In this document: piece after piece, positions 18,104 through 27,500 of the stretch
Position numbering within the stretch: the stretch's first letter is position 1
How the letters are laid out: every line of letters starts with the position of its first letter
DNA from: Halalkaliarchaeum sp. AArc-CO
Lineage (GTDB): Archaea > Halobacteriota > Halobacteria > Halobacteriales > Haloferacaceae
Assembly: GCF_024972735.1 (NCBI RefSeq)
Contig: NZ_CP087723.1
Coordinates: forward strand, 2,914,001-2,978,000
Direction: 5' to 3'
Length of the DNA: 64,000 nt
The notes under the pieces: generated by a model
What the model was told of the DNA's origin: nothing
Seen by the model: the letters and a program-made list of their open reading frames with translations, nothing else
The model's database searches: none
Made by a program: the position numbers and the translations under genes

Positions 18104-18460
18104 TCAGACCGCCGCATTGATGGCTTCGAGGACGTTGGGCTTTTGAAACGGCTTCGTGATGTACCCCTCGGCCCCGGCCTTGATCGCGGCTTTCATCTTC
18201 TCCTCCTGTCCGACGCTTGTGCACATGATCACCGTCGCGTTCGGATCCGTGTCGGTGATCTCGCTCGTCGCTTCGATCCCGTCGCGGATCGGCATCACGA
18301 TGTCCATCATCACCAGGTCCGGGTCGTGTTCGCCGTACAAGTCGACGGCTTCGACCCCGTTTTCCGCCTCGCCGACGATCTCGAACTCCCCCTCGAGAAT
18401 CTCCCGGAGCAGGTTGCGCATGAACTCCGAGTCGTCGGCGATGAGCACGCGCGTAGCCAT
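18104..18460 (-). CDS. cheY: Chemotaxis response regulator CheY
   Basis: The 118-residue single receiver domain has acidic pocket residues in LIADDSEFMRN, the phospho-Asp in DLVMMDIVMPIRDG, the switch Thr/Ser region ATVIMCTSVGQEEKMK and the invariant Lys in YITKPFQKPN. When phosphorylated by CheA it signals to the archaellum through CheF. A TTAAG box about 28 bases upstream of 18460 fits leaderless transcription of a cheY-cheC-cheD unit. Confidence 0.96.
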   Translation of the reverse strand: MATRVLIADDSEFMRNLLREILEGEFEIVGEAENGVEAVDLYGEHDPDLVMMDIVMPIRDGIEATSEITDTDPNATVIMCTSVGQEEKMKAAIKAGAEGYITKPFQKPNVLEAINAAV

Positions 18461-18637
18461 ACCCGGAGTGGCGTCCGTCCCACACTTAATCGCTCGCCCG
18501 CGGTTCTCATCGCTGAGAATCGCTGACTATAGAATTAATCGTCACGAAACCGTGGGTGTGCAGGGAGAGCTTCGCGCGAGGGTATGTGGAAACGTCCATA
18601 CGTTTATGGGTATGGAGAAGACAACATAGGTTGTTGG

Positions 18638-18943
18638 ATGGCGTCTTACACCACCATCGCAGACTGGCAAGCTGTCGAAGCCGGTTACGTCGTCGACGTC
18701 ACCATCCGGAAAACTGAAGACGAGACGTATCCGAGCGGATGGAACTACAGTCTCCATCTCGGGAAAATCGGTGGGGACACCGTTCTTCGATACGATAACG
18801 CTCACGAACGGGTGAAGGGTCACGAGCGTCACACCAGGGAGAGCGTCGAAACCATCGAATTTCCGGGGATGCTATCACTGTATCATCGATTCAAAAGAGA
18901 ATGTGAAGAGTTGTCCCCTGTAACGTGGGACTGGCAGGAGTAG
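18638..18943 (+). CDS. TumE-family (DUF6516) putative toxin
   Basis: The 101-residue protein starting MASYTTIADWQAVEAGYVVD resembles the DUF6516/TumE toxin family: DVTIRKTEDE, PSGWNYSLHLGKIGGDTVL, RYDNAHERVKGHERHT, then VETIEFPGMLSLYHRFKREC. It is followed 23 bases later by a small winged-helix regulator, the usual partner in this two-gene arrangement. The earlier in-frame ATG at 18584 is disfavoured because it adds unrelated residues and a TTTATG box lies about 30 bases before 18638. Toxic activity is inferred from family only. The pair interrupts the motility locus. Confidence 0.78.
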   Translation: MASYTTIADWQAVEAGYVVDVTIRKTEDETYPSGWNYSLHLGKIGGDTVLRYDNAHERVKGHERHTRESVETIEFPGMLSLYHRFKRECEELSPVTWDWQE

Positions 18944-18966
18944 GACGTCTCCAGGAGGAACACACC

Positions 18967-19374
18967 ATGGCCACGCTCAAAATCACCGTCGGCGAACGAG
19001 ACCGTCTCGATCAGCGAACGCAGCGTCGTATCGAGGCTGTCCAGGAAGGAAACGAACTCGAGGACACACAGCCAGTGCTGAACTTCGACACGTATGCGGA
19101 ACTCAGTCGCCTCTTGAGTCCCAAGAACCTGGAGCTGCTGGAGGCGATATCCGCACACGAACCGGAGAGTATCCGCCACGCTGCCGAACTGGTGGATCGG
19201 GACTACAAGCAGGTCCATCGAAACCTCTCCGAACTCGAAGATCTCGGGGTCATCGAATTCGAGGGAGGCGGACCCGGGAAGGCGAAGAAACCGATCCTGG
19301 TCTACGATGCCCTCGAAATCGACATTCCGTTCGCCAGTCGGAACGATCCCAACGCCGGCGCCGCCGCACCCTAA
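18967..19374 (+). CDS. Winged-helix antitoxin/regulator (TumA-like, HVO_A0114 type)
   Basis: The 135-residue protein has a short N-terminal beta segment (ATLKITVGERD) and a central winged helix-turn-helix (LLSPKNLELLEAISAHEPES, IRHAAELVDRDYKQVHRNL, LGVIEFEGGGPGKAKKPIL). This resembles the haloarchaeal HVO_A0114-type DNA-binding proteins paired with TumE toxins. ATG 18967 is chosen so that the conserved MATLKI start is first. The frame is open to 18925, overlapping the toxin. It probably neutralises the toxin and autoregulates the pair. Confidence 0.78.
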   Translation: MATLKITVGERDRLDQRTQRRIEAVQEGNELEDTQPVLNFDTYAELSRLLSPKNLELLEAISAHEPESIRHAAELVDRDYKQVHRNLSELEDLGVIEFEGGGPGKAKKPILVYDALEIDIPFASRNDPNAGAAAP

Positions 19375-19394
19375 CAGTCCGGTTCCGCCTGTCG

Positions 19395-20096
19395 CTATCG
19401 GTCGTCGCGTCCGTTCCCTTCACCGCCTTTATTACCCCTACCATCCCCCTCGATCCGGAGCCCGCCGTGGGCCTCCGCCACGGCGAGCAGGTCGGCGATG
19501 GAGTCGTCCGGCGAGAGATCGTGGCGTTCGACGTACCGCAGCAGTGTTCCCGGAGGGTACTGGACGGGCGTTTCGGCGGCCGCAAGCAGGATGCCGAGCG
19601 CCTCCGGCGGCGGGGCGTCCTCGCCGACGTTGCGGACGAACCACGTCACCAGGGTGTCGAAGGTGGCGGTGACGTCGTTCGAGACCATCCGGTGGCGGAC
19701 GACGTCGTCTTCGGTCGACAGCGTCGCGTCGAAGCCGTAGCCGAAGCCGTCGTTTTGAAACGAGGCGGCCAGCCACCGGCTCACGTCGCCGGCGGTGACC
19801 TCCTGGCGCCGGGGATCGGGGCGGGAGCGGTTCCGGGTGGTGTCTCTTGCGTCGCCTGTCCCGTCGTCCGCGTCATTCCCGTCGTCGTCGAGGTCGTCGA
19901 GTCCTTCCGGCGGCACGTTCGGCGGATCGTCGCTGGCGGAGACGACGTAGCGCCCCTCGTCGAGCTCCTCGACGCGTTTGTCCTCGCTGAAGTCGAGGTC
20001 GTCCGGGTCGAAGGCGGGTCCCTCCTTCTCGTCGGCGTCGGGCGGGATCCGGGCGATGTCCTCCGGATCGAGGGGGGACTCGTCGTCGTCACTCAT
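19395..20096 (-). CDS. Conserved haloarchaeal protein, function unknown, archaellum locus
   Basis: The 233-residue acidic protein begins MSDDDESPLDPEDIARIPPD, followed by a short DKRVEELDEGRYVVS element, a disordered Asp/Arg-rich linker of about 40 residues, and then a helical domain from about residue 98 (DVSRWLAASFQNDGFGYGF, STEDDVVRHRMVSNDVTATF, LLRYVERHDLSPDDSIADLL). The N-terminal part resembles small haloarchaeal proteins I recall as DUF7500-like, but I am not sure of that. No membrane segment or catalytic motif is seen. Its place between the archaellins and cheY hints at a motility role. Confidence 0.6.
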   Translation of the reverse strand: MSDDDESPLDPEDIARIPPDADEKEGPAFDPDDLDFSEDKRVEELDEGRYVVSASDDPPNVPPEGLDDLDDDGNDADDGTGDARDTTRNRSRPDPRRQEVTAGDVSRWLAASFQNDGFGYGFDATLSTEDDVVRHRMVSNDVTATFDTLVTWFVRNVGEDAPPPEALGILLAAAETPVQYPPGTLLRYVERHDLSPDDSIADLLAVAEAHGGLRIEGDGRGNKGGEGNGRDDR

Positions 20097-20176
20097 CAGG
20101 CGGCGGTTCGCGGTGAAAACGAATAGGTGTTTGGGCGAGTCGGTCTGGTCGGCCGTAAAAATCGTGTCCGGTGCCG

Positions 20177-20797
20177 TTAGAGGATTACTGCCTCGCCCTC
20201 CTCACCGAACAGGTCCGGTGCGTTCAGCGTCTCCGAGGTCGTTGCCGAGGACGGGGCGACGATGTCGAGTTGGGCCTCGTCACCTTGGCCGAAGCCAGTT
20301 AGTGAAGTGCTCGCATCGGGACTGATGATTATCGTGAACCTATCGTTGTCGATAACAGCTTCGGATCCACCTTCAACCCACTCACCATCAGAGTCTTGGA
20401 CTCCGAACTCTCCTTCTTCGAGGTCGTCTATGCTGTTAATATCTGTAGATGCGTTGGCCACGAGGTTCTCCTGGCCCTCGGGACCGACCACCTGAATGGT
20501 TGTTTCGTTCAGGTCGATCTGGTCAGCGCCGGCCGCATTAGTGACACTCACGTTAATTGATTCCAACCCCTCGCCACTACTGTCAACAATACCAACGGAA
20601 CTCACGACCTCGATGCGATCGCTGACCTGTTGAGTACTTTCCTGCCCCGTTGCCTCTGCTTGCGTCTGGAGGAACCCGGCGGTGTTGATCAACACGCCGG
20701 CGGCGATCGCAGCGACCAGCACCATCGCGATGAACACGATGAGCGTGCCGATCCCCACCTGACCACGTTCCTCCTTTTCGAGGATATTTTCGAACAT
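20177..20797 (-). CDS. arlA: Archaellin (second of a tandem pair)
   Basis: Archaellin is the secreted filament subunit. The 206-residue protein begins [20 protein letters not shown]. The class III signal peptide should be cut by prepilin peptidase before GQVGIG, leaving the hydrophobic filament core helix. A beta-rich outer domain follows ([20 protein letters not shown], a variable acidic region, [16 protein letters not shown]), ending in [12 protein letters not shown]. The start is two bases after the upstream archaellin stop. The first 44 codons or so are nearly identical in DNA to the upstream copy while the outer domains have diverged. Confidence 0.95.
   Translation of the reverse strand: MFENILEKEERGQVGIGTLIVFIAMVLVAAIAAGVLINTAGFLQTQAEATGQESTQQVSDRIEVVSSVGIVDSSGEGLESINVSVTNAAGADQIDLNETTIQVVGPEGQENLVANASTDINSIDDLEEGEFGVQDSDGEWVEGGSEAVIDNDRFTIIISPDASTSLTGFGQGDEAQLDIVAPSSATTSETLNAPDLFGEEGEAVIL
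20634..20764. repeat. Archaellin core repeat, copy 1
   Basis: This 131-base segment of the second archaellin matches 21203-21333 at all but one position by my reading. Sequence outside it differs widely, as expected for gene conversion or a recent duplication of only the filament-core part. Confidence 0.9.
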
Positions 20798-20799
20798 TG

Positions 20800-21363
20800 T
20801 TATAGCCTCACTGAGCTGTCATTTTCTGTAAGGGTCGTCGGCACTCGGATCTCGACCGTGGTTGTTGCACCAGCATCAGTGGTGAACGTCACGGTGAGAT
20901 CTTCACCTTCGTCAAGGGCCCCACCGTAATCATCAGTCATACCTAACGTGATCTCGGCCCGATCGCTGCTATCGGTGAGAACGAAATTGTCCACCCCACG
21001 GATATTATCAATGTGGTCCCCCTCATCCAATTCAAAGACGTACTGTCCCTGCTCTCCAGTAAGTTCGACAGTAGTCTCGTTGAGGTCAATGTCGTCGGAT
21101 CCGGGCGCCTGTGCGACCACGAATGTGAGTTCGTCTATGCTGTCGCCCCCTTCGACATTACCTGACTGACTCACTACCTGCAACCGGTCACTGACCTGTT
21201 GTGTACTTTCCTGCCCCGTTGCCTCTGCTTGCGTCTGGAGGAACCCGGCGGTGTTGATCAACACGCCGGCGGCGATCGCGGCGACCAGCACCATCGCGAT
21301 GAACACGATGAGCGTGCCGATCCCCACCTGACCGCGCTCTTCCTCTTGCATGAATTCGAACAT
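20800..21363 (-). CDS. arlA: Archaellin (first of a tandem pair)
   Basis: The 187-residue archaellin starts [20 protein letters not shown] with a class III signal peptide cut before GQVGIG, followed by the same core helix as its neighbour. The outer domain shows [20 protein letters not shown] and ends [20 protein letters not shown] 21363 is chosen because it gives the standard short signal peptide; the frame is open further upstream, but that extension is not archaellin-like. It is probably cotranscribed with the second archaellin. Confidence 0.95.
   Translation of the reverse strand: MFEFMQEEERGQVGIGTLIVFIAMVLVAAIAAGVLINTAGFLQTQAEATGQESTQQVSDRLQVVSQSGNVEGGDSIDELTFVVAQAPGSDDIDLNETTVELTGEQGQYVFELDEGDHIDNIRGVDNFVLTDSSDRAEITLGMTDDYGGALDEGEDLTVTFTTDAGATTTVEIRVPTTLTENDSSVRL
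21203..21333. repeat. Archaellin core repeat, copy 2
   Basis: Partner of the 20634-20764 segment, within the first archaellin. The identical part covers the signal peptide end and the hydrophobic core helix. Confidence 0.9.
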
Positions 21364-21701
21364 GGTTTTCGTTCGGCCCGCGGCTTTCTCCCCCGCGGAC
21401 TTACTCGAAACGAGCATCAAGGGAGTGTTAAAAGCCCCGTCCAAAATATCTCTCCTGATAAGAGTACGCTGTCTTGCGATTTCGGTGTGATTTTACCCCA
21501 ACAACCATCCGTTTGTGGGCCGATTTTTTGCTTCTGGTTTTCAGCAGTGAAAATTGGAGACCCTCTCGAAGCGAACTCATCGCGGTTTTTCTCGCGAGAG
21601 GGTCCGAAACCGGAGAAATCCCAATTTCTGGCCCGTTTAATCGGTGGTTTATCGGGGTGGAGAGACGGCGACACGGAGGCGGCTCGAGACGGCGGCACTC
21701 G
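21364..21701. promoter_or_regulatory. AT-richer leader region upstream of the archaellins
   Basis: No convincing gene is seen here. The region is visibly richer in A and T than its surroundings and should hold the archaellin promoter; on the minus strand a GATATTTT stretch near 21441-21450 is a candidate. A 10-bp perfect inverted repeat (GACCCTCTCG at 21559-21568, CGAGAGGGTC at 21595-21604) is nested within AAATTGG (21551-21557) and CCAATTT (21621-21627). Together they make a broken, longer inverted repeat that could be a regulatory hairpin or an operator. The 93-residue frame across it has no protein character. Confidence 0.4.
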
Positions 21702-21983
21702 TCACTCGTGGACGATCAGGCTGTACACGACGAAGGTGAATCCGGAGGCGGTCAACCCGCTGTTGACCAGCAGTAACGACCGAACGCTTTCGAAATCGGT
21801 GACAAAGGCGCTTATCGTAGTCGCAATCGCCGCGCCCACGACCAGCGTGAACCCGATCGAGAGGTGGACCATCGACTGTCGGTGTGTCTGGGCGTACGCC
21901 CGGATAGCGAGCCAGACCATGGCCAGGCCCGCCGCGACGAGCGCCGCCGTGGTGGCCAGATACAGGCCTTCCACGAGTTGCAT
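21702..21983 (-). CDS. Small three-helix membrane protein (DUF7521-like)
   Basis: The 93-residue protein begins MQLVEGLYLATTAALVAAGL and has three evident membrane helices (about residues 7-27, 42-62 and 72-90), with an ATTISAFVTDFESVRSLLLV turn between the last two. It resembles haloarchaeal DUF7521 proteins of unknown function. MQLVEG at 21983 is chosen over an ATG 18 bases upstream because it starts directly at the first helix. The link to motility is positional only. Confidence 0.65.
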   Translation of the reverse strand: MQLVEGLYLATTAALVAAGLAMVWLAIRAYAQTHRQSMVHLSIGFTLVVGAAIATTISAFVTDFESVRSLLLVNSGLTASGFTFVVYSLIVHE

Positions 21984-22292
21984 ATCTACCCGTCGCTCCA
22001 CCGACCCAATAAATCTCAGGGCCCATCTATCACGTCCGATAACGAACGATCGATGGGCTTTCGATCTGTAATGTGTCGTTAATAGTGCGTTTAATAAGCA
22101 ATAGTCTTTCTATTTTAAGGCCTGTCAAATCGGTTTTTCATTCTACTTAAACCCCAGATATAAGGCGGTTTTTTCTCAAAACGGATTATTCGTCCCCCGA
22201 GATAGTATTGTATACTTAACACACGTTAAAAGAACGGGAGTCGAAACGTCATTTACCGGCTGACCCAGAGGCGATACACTACGGCAAGACGA
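21984..22292. other. AT-rich intergenic region
   Basis: No gene or RNA is recognised. The stretch has several TTAA/TTTAAT motifs (for example 22078-22100, 22145-22165 and 22216-22235) and a run of T near 22170. It must hold the promoter of the small membrane protein and the 3' end of the chelatase transcript. The base composition differs clearly from neighbouring coding DNA. Confidence 0.35.
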
Positions 22293-24467
22293 CTACCGAT
22301 CCCGGTGGACCGATTCCGCGGCGTCAGTGACGCGCTCGGCCGACAGCTCCGCGAGGGGAATCCGCCGACCGCCGGTTTCGGTCTCGATCACGTCGACCAG
22401 CCCGGTTCCCCGCCCGGTCCCCCGTCCGTTTCCGGATTCCTCGCTTGCGTCGACGACCAGCGTGTCGACATCGGCCTCGGCGAGCCCCCGCGCGGCCTCC
22501 CGAGTCCGGGCGGTCGGGCTGCCGTCGGCGACGTTCGCCCGGCCGTCGGTGACCACCACGACCAGGCCGGCGTCGGCGTCCGATCTGGCGACCAGCCGCC
22601 GGGCGGCATCGAGCCCCGACGGCAGGGGGGTTCGGTCGCCGGTCGGCAGTTCCTTGAGGTGCCTGGCGGCGAGGGTGACACTGTCGGTCGGCGGCAGGAG
22701 GACCTCGCTCTCCTCTCCCGCGACGGCCACGAACGCCACCCGATCGCGGTGCTCGTAGGCGTCCTGTAGCATCGACAGCACCACCCCTTTGGCGTCGCGC
22801 ATCGCGGCGCGCATCGAGGCGCTCGCGTCGACGACGAACACCACGAGCGTCCCCGCGGTGCCGCTCTTCACGGAGGTTTTTAAGTCCCGCTCCGTCGGGG
22901 TGGTCCGCCCCTCGGCGGCGGCGGCCCGGATCGAGGCGGCGGCGTCGACGGCGTCGTCTTCGCCCGCGGGTTCGGTTCGCACCCGCGCCCCTCGGGCATC
23001 CGTCGACTCCGACACCCGGGCACGGGTACCGTCCCGGACCCGGGCGGTTTCGGCGGTCGGCTCGACACCGTCCGGTCGGTCGGCCCCTCCGATCTCCGCC
23101 CGGGCCTCGCCGGGGACGATCGGCGTCGCCTCCTCGGTTTCGTCCGACTCGCCGTCGTCGTCGCCGTCCGGATCGTCGTGACCGTCTTCGTCGACACTGC
23201 CTTCGGTAGCCTCGTCGCCAGTTGGTGCTTCCTCCGTGAACCCTTCACCGACGTCGGGGGACGATCCCTCTCCACCCGCCGGGTCGCCGCCGTTGTCGCC
23301 GCCGTCGCCGTCGGCCGCCCCATCGCAGTCGTCGCTTTCATCCGGCCCCGTGCGTTCCCCCTCACTTCCACCGTCACCGCTCTCCGATCCGTCGCCGCTC
23401 TCCGATCCCTCACCGCTCTCCGATCCCTCACCACTCTCCGATCCGTCGCCGCCCTCGTCGTCCCCGTCGAAGTGATCCTCGAGTACGTCGTCGACGTCGG
23501 GATCGTCCTCGAACGGTCGACTCTGTAGTCGGTGGGAGAGCGCGAGCCGAGCCGCCTCCCGCAGGTCGGGTTCGATCACCTTCCCCCGGTCGTCGAGCGC
23601 GGCGAGCGTCCGGGCTGTGTGGGCGATCGCGATGTCCCCCCGGTGGCCGTCGACGCCGGCGTCCCGACAGAGTTCGGCGATCTCGCGTTTGAATCCCTCG
23701 GGTACGGACACGTCGTCGAGTCGATCGCGCGCGCCGAGCAGACGCTCCCGCTCGGCGTGGGTCCCCTCGCGGTAGTCACCCTCGAACCCTTCGGGCGCGG
23801 CGTCCCGCGAGAGCGCCCGATCGATGATCTCGACCCGGGCGTCGACGTCGCGACAGCCCGTCACCGTCGCCTGGAGCGCGAACCGGTCTCGGAGCTGTGG
23901 CCGGAGGCTCCCCTCCTCGGGATTCATCGTCCCGATCAGGGTGAACTCCGCCGGATGCGTGAGGCTCACGCCGTCCCGCTCGACCCGGTTGACGCCGCTT
24001 TCTGCGGCGTCCAAGAGCACGTCGACCAGGTGATCCTCGAGCAGGTTCACCTCGTCGACGTACAGGATGCCGCGGTTGGCCCGCGCCAGCAGGCCTGGAT
24101 CGAACTCCGCCTCGCCCTCGAGCGCGTCCGCCACCGACAGGGTCCCGACGACGCGCTCGCGGGTCGCTCCGAGCGGCAGCGTGACGAGCGGGATCGCCCT
24201 CGTCTCCACCGGCGGATCCTCGCGCGTCCGGCAGGACCCACACTGGCGCGCGGAGTCGTCGGGCGGACAGCCGTACGGGCAGTCCGCGACCGCGCGTTGC
24301 TCGGGAAGCAGGTCCACGAGCCCCCTGACGGCTGTCGACTTCGCGGTCCCTTTCTCGCCGCGGATCAACAGTCCGTCCAGCGCGTCGTTGGCCGCGACGG
24401 CCAGAAGCGCTCGCTTCAACTCCTCTTGCCCGACGATCGCGGGGAACGGCGTCCGGTGGTGAGCCAT
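22293..24467 (-). CDS. Chelatase ATPase/VWA fusion (ChlI-ChlD type), cobalt chelatase partner
   Basis: The 724-residue protein joins two chelatase subunits. Residues 1-340 are an AAA+ ATPase: Walker A IRGEKGTAKSTAVRGL, Walker B ANRGILYVDEVNLLEDHLVD, and an early Cys cluster (CPYGCPPDDSARQCGSC). A disordered acidic middle with Ser-Glu-Gly repeats follows. Residues from about 540 are a von Willebrand A domain with MIDAS DASASMRAAM. In haloarchaea this fusion works with CobN to insert metal into the corrin ring. No chlorophyll genes are present, so cobalt is preferred over magnesium. It diverges from cobN. Confidence 0.9.
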   Translation of the reverse strand: MAHHRTPFPAIVGQEELKRALLAVAANDALDGLLIRGEKGTAKSTAVRGLVDLLPEQRAVADCPYGCPPDDSARQCGSCRTREDPPVETRAIPLVTLPLGATRERVVGTLSVADALEGEAEFDPGLLARANRGILYVDEVNLLEDHLVDVLLDAAESGVNRVERDGVSLTHPAEFTLIGTMNPEEGSLRPQLRDRFALQATVTGCRDVDARVEIIDRALSRDAAPEGFEGDYREGTHAERERLLGARDRLDDVSVPEGFKREIAELCRDAGVDGHRGDIAIAHTARTLAALDDRGKVIEPDLREAARLALSHRLQSRPFEDDPDVDDVLEDHFDGDDEGGDGSESGEGSESGEGSESGDGSESGDGGSEGERTGPDESDDCDGAADGDGGDNGGDPAGGEGSSPDVGEGFTEEAPTGDEATEGSVDEDGHDDPDGDDDGESDETEEATPIVPGEARAEIGGADRPDGVEPTAETARVRDGTRARVSESTDARGARVRTEPAGEDDAVDAAASIRAAAAEGRTTPTERDLKTSVKSGTAGTLVVFVVDASASMRAAMRDAKGVVLSMLQDAYEHRDRVAFVAVAGEESEVLLPPTDSVTLAARHLKELPTGDRTPLPSGLDAARRLVARSDADAGLVVVVTDGRANVADGSPTARTREAARGLAEADVDTLVVDASEESGNGRGTGRGTGLVDVIETETGGRRIPLAELSAERVTDAAESVHRDR

Positions 24468-24516
24468 GTCGATATGAAATCTTATTTGTAGTACCTAAAT
24501 AATGCTTTACTAAATC
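24468..24516. promoter_or_regulatory. Divergent chelatase promoter region
   Basis: The 49 bases between the chelatase fusion and cobN contain CTTATTTGTAG, CCTAAATAATG and CTTTAC, placed to give TATA boxes for both leaderless genes (start 24467 on the minus strand, GTG 24517 on the plus strand). Shared control of the two chelatase subunits is likely. Confidence 0.5.
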
Positions 24517-27500
24517 GTGACGACGATCGGGCTGTACACGGCGACCGAAAACGAACTGGGCGCGGTCGGCGAGGCGGCCGACAGGCTCGCGGCCGGCGGG
24601 CACGGGGAGATCCGCGAGGACACAGCGTCGATCCGGCTTTCGGTCCGATCGAAGGGCGATTTGCGCGAGGAGACCGACATCTCGGCGTTTCTCGCGGAGC
24701 TGGAGTCTGTCGACGCGGCGGTGTTCTGGCTCCACGGCGGTCCCGAGAGCATGCCCGGCTACGACCGCGCGGTCGAACGGCTGACCCGGGCCGGGGTGCC
24801 GCTGGTCGTGGTGTCGACCGGCGGCGGTACCGACACTGAGTCCGTCGGTGACGCGACGGTCGCCGACGCCGACCGCGAGCGCGTGGCCGCCTACCTCGAA
24901 CGGGGAGGCGTCGTGAACGTCGAGAACTGCTGTCGGTACCTCGCGAGCGAGTACGGTGACTACGAGGGCGGCTACGACGATCCCGTCGAGCTCCCGACGG
25001 AAGGCGTCTACCACCCCGACTATCCGGGAGTCACCTACGAGGAGCTGTGCGAGTTGCACGATTCCGGAGCGCCGACGGTCGGGATCTGGTTTTACGAGTC
25101 CCACTGGATCCACGCCAACACGGGGTTCGTGGATGCGCTCGTCCGCCGGCTGGAGGCGCTGGGGACGAACGTCCTGCCGGCGTTTTGCGTCCCGGTCGCC
25201 GGCGAGGAGGACCGCAAGGACGCCGAGTGGGTCGCGCGCAACTGGTTTTCCGGGGTCGACGCCGTGATAAGCACGTTCGTGTTCTCGCTGGCGATGAACG
25301 AACGCGGACGGGACGCGATCGAACCCGGCGGCGAAGACGGGTCGAGGGCGGCGTCCGAACTCGAGGAGCTGTTCCTGCGAGAGCTCGGTGTTCCCGTCCT
25401 GCAGGCGATGACGACGAAACGCTCCCGCGAGGCGTACGCGGACGCCGACACCGGCGTGTTGGGGTTCGAACTCGCGCTGTCGGTGGCGCTGCCGGAGTTC
25501 GACGGCCCCATCGTCACCCATCCGATAAGCGGGAACGAACCGGTCGACGTCGAGGCGGGGATCGGTACCCAACCACGACGTCACCTCCCGATCGAGAACC
25601 GGATCGACCATCTCGCCCGCCTGGCACTCAACTGGGCCCGGCTCCGGCACCTTCCGAATCGCGACAAGAAGATCGCAGTCGTCCTGCACAACTACCCACC
25701 CAGCGACGACGGGATCGGGACCGCGTTCGGGCTCGACACGCCCGAAAGCGTCGTCAACCTGCTCCGGGAGTTCGACCGTCGCGGATACGACGTCGGAACG
25801 GTGCCGGAAGACGGCGCGGCGGTGCCGGAAGACGGCGCGGCCGTGTCGGAGGGCCGTACGGGGGTACCTGAGGACGGCGCGGCAGTGATCGACCGCCTGA
25901 CGGCCCAGCTCACCCTCGACGGCCGGTGGATCGACCCCGACGACGTCAGGGAGGCGAGCGTCGACGTCGTCTCGCCCGACCGGTACCGAACCTGGTTCGA
26001 CGGGCTCGACGGGCGCCTGCAGGAGCGCGTCCGCGAGGAGTGGGGCGAACCGCCGGACCGGCCCATCGCCATCCCCGGCTGCGAGTACGGCAACGTCCTC
26101 GTGACGGTCCAGCCCCCCCGCGGGTTCGGGATGGACCCCTCGAAAGTGTACCACGACGCCGACCTGCAGCCCCCCCACGAGTACGTCGCCTTCTACCGGT
26201 GGCTCCGGGAGTCGTACGGGGCCGACGCGGTCGTTCATCTGGGAACCCACGGCAGCCTTGAGTGGCTCCCCGGGAAGACGGTCGGGCTCGACGGCGCGAG
26301 CGCCCCCGACGCCCTGATCGACGACCTGCCGAACGTCTACCCGTACGTGATCAACAACCCCGGCGAGGGGACGCAGGCGAAGCGGCGCTCCTACGCCGCG
26401 ATCGTCGACCACCTCACGCCGCCGATGCGCGAGGCCGGCACCTACGACGACCTCACAGAGCTCGAGGAGCTGGCCCGCGAGTACCGGGAGGCCGGCACCG
26501 AACGCGAGGGTCCCCTCGCCGACCTCGTCCGCGAGCGTGTGACCGAACTGGATCTCGGGACGGAGCTCGGGATCGGCCACGGTGCGGGTCCGGACACGGT
26601 CGAGGAGGTTCCGATCGACGACCTCGTCGAGTCGATCCACGAGTACCTCACCGACGTAAAGACCACCCAGATACGAATGGGGCTGCACACGCTTGGGGAA
26701 CCACCCGCAGGCGAGCGGTTCGTGGAGTACCTGGTCGCGCTTACCCGGATGGAGAACCCCGGCGCGCCGAGCCTCCACCGGAGCGTGGCCGACGCCCTCG
26801 GGCTCGACTACGACCGGCTGCGGGACTCGCCCGGCGCCTACGACGAGAGGCTCGAGATGTACTGCTCGGAGGCGATCGATTTCGTCGGCGAGGTCGCGAC
26901 CGAGCTGGTCGAGGAGCTCGCTCGAACCGAGTTCGACACCGCGACCACGGAGTTCGACACCGCGACCACGGAGTTCGACATCGGACGGGTTGGGCGGAAC
27001 CTCGATCCGTCGCCGTGCGACCTCGGCCTCGACTGTCCTGATCCATCCGAACACGACGACCTCCGGACGGTTCTCGAATACGTCTGCGAGGAAGCCGTCC
27101 CGCGGGTCCGGGGCGCGAGCGCCGAGATTCCCCGAATCGCCGACGCACTCGACGGGGGCTACGTTCCGCCGGGGGGCAGCGGCGCGCCGACCCGCGGGGG
27201 CGTCGACCTGCTGCCCACCGGACGGAACTTCTACACGCTGGATCCCCGGAAGGTGCCAGCCCGGCCCGCCTGGGAGGTCGGCCGGGAGGTTGCCGAGGGC
27301 GTCCTCGAACGGCACCGCGATGAACACGGCGAATACCCCGAGGAGATCGGCGTCGTGGCGTGGGGGACGCCCACGGTCCGGACCAGAGGGGAGACGATCG
27401 CACAAGTGCTCGCCGCGATGGGCGTCGAGCCGGTCTGGACCGACGCGGGGCGAATCGAGGGCGTCGAACCGATCCCGCTATCGGAGCTGGATCGTCCCCG

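Noticed and set aside
23776-27405. Minus-strand frame of about 1200 residues across cobN
   Set aside because: It is opposite cobN and partly overlaps the chelatase fusion in another phase. No domain is recognisable, while cobN has clear family motifs.
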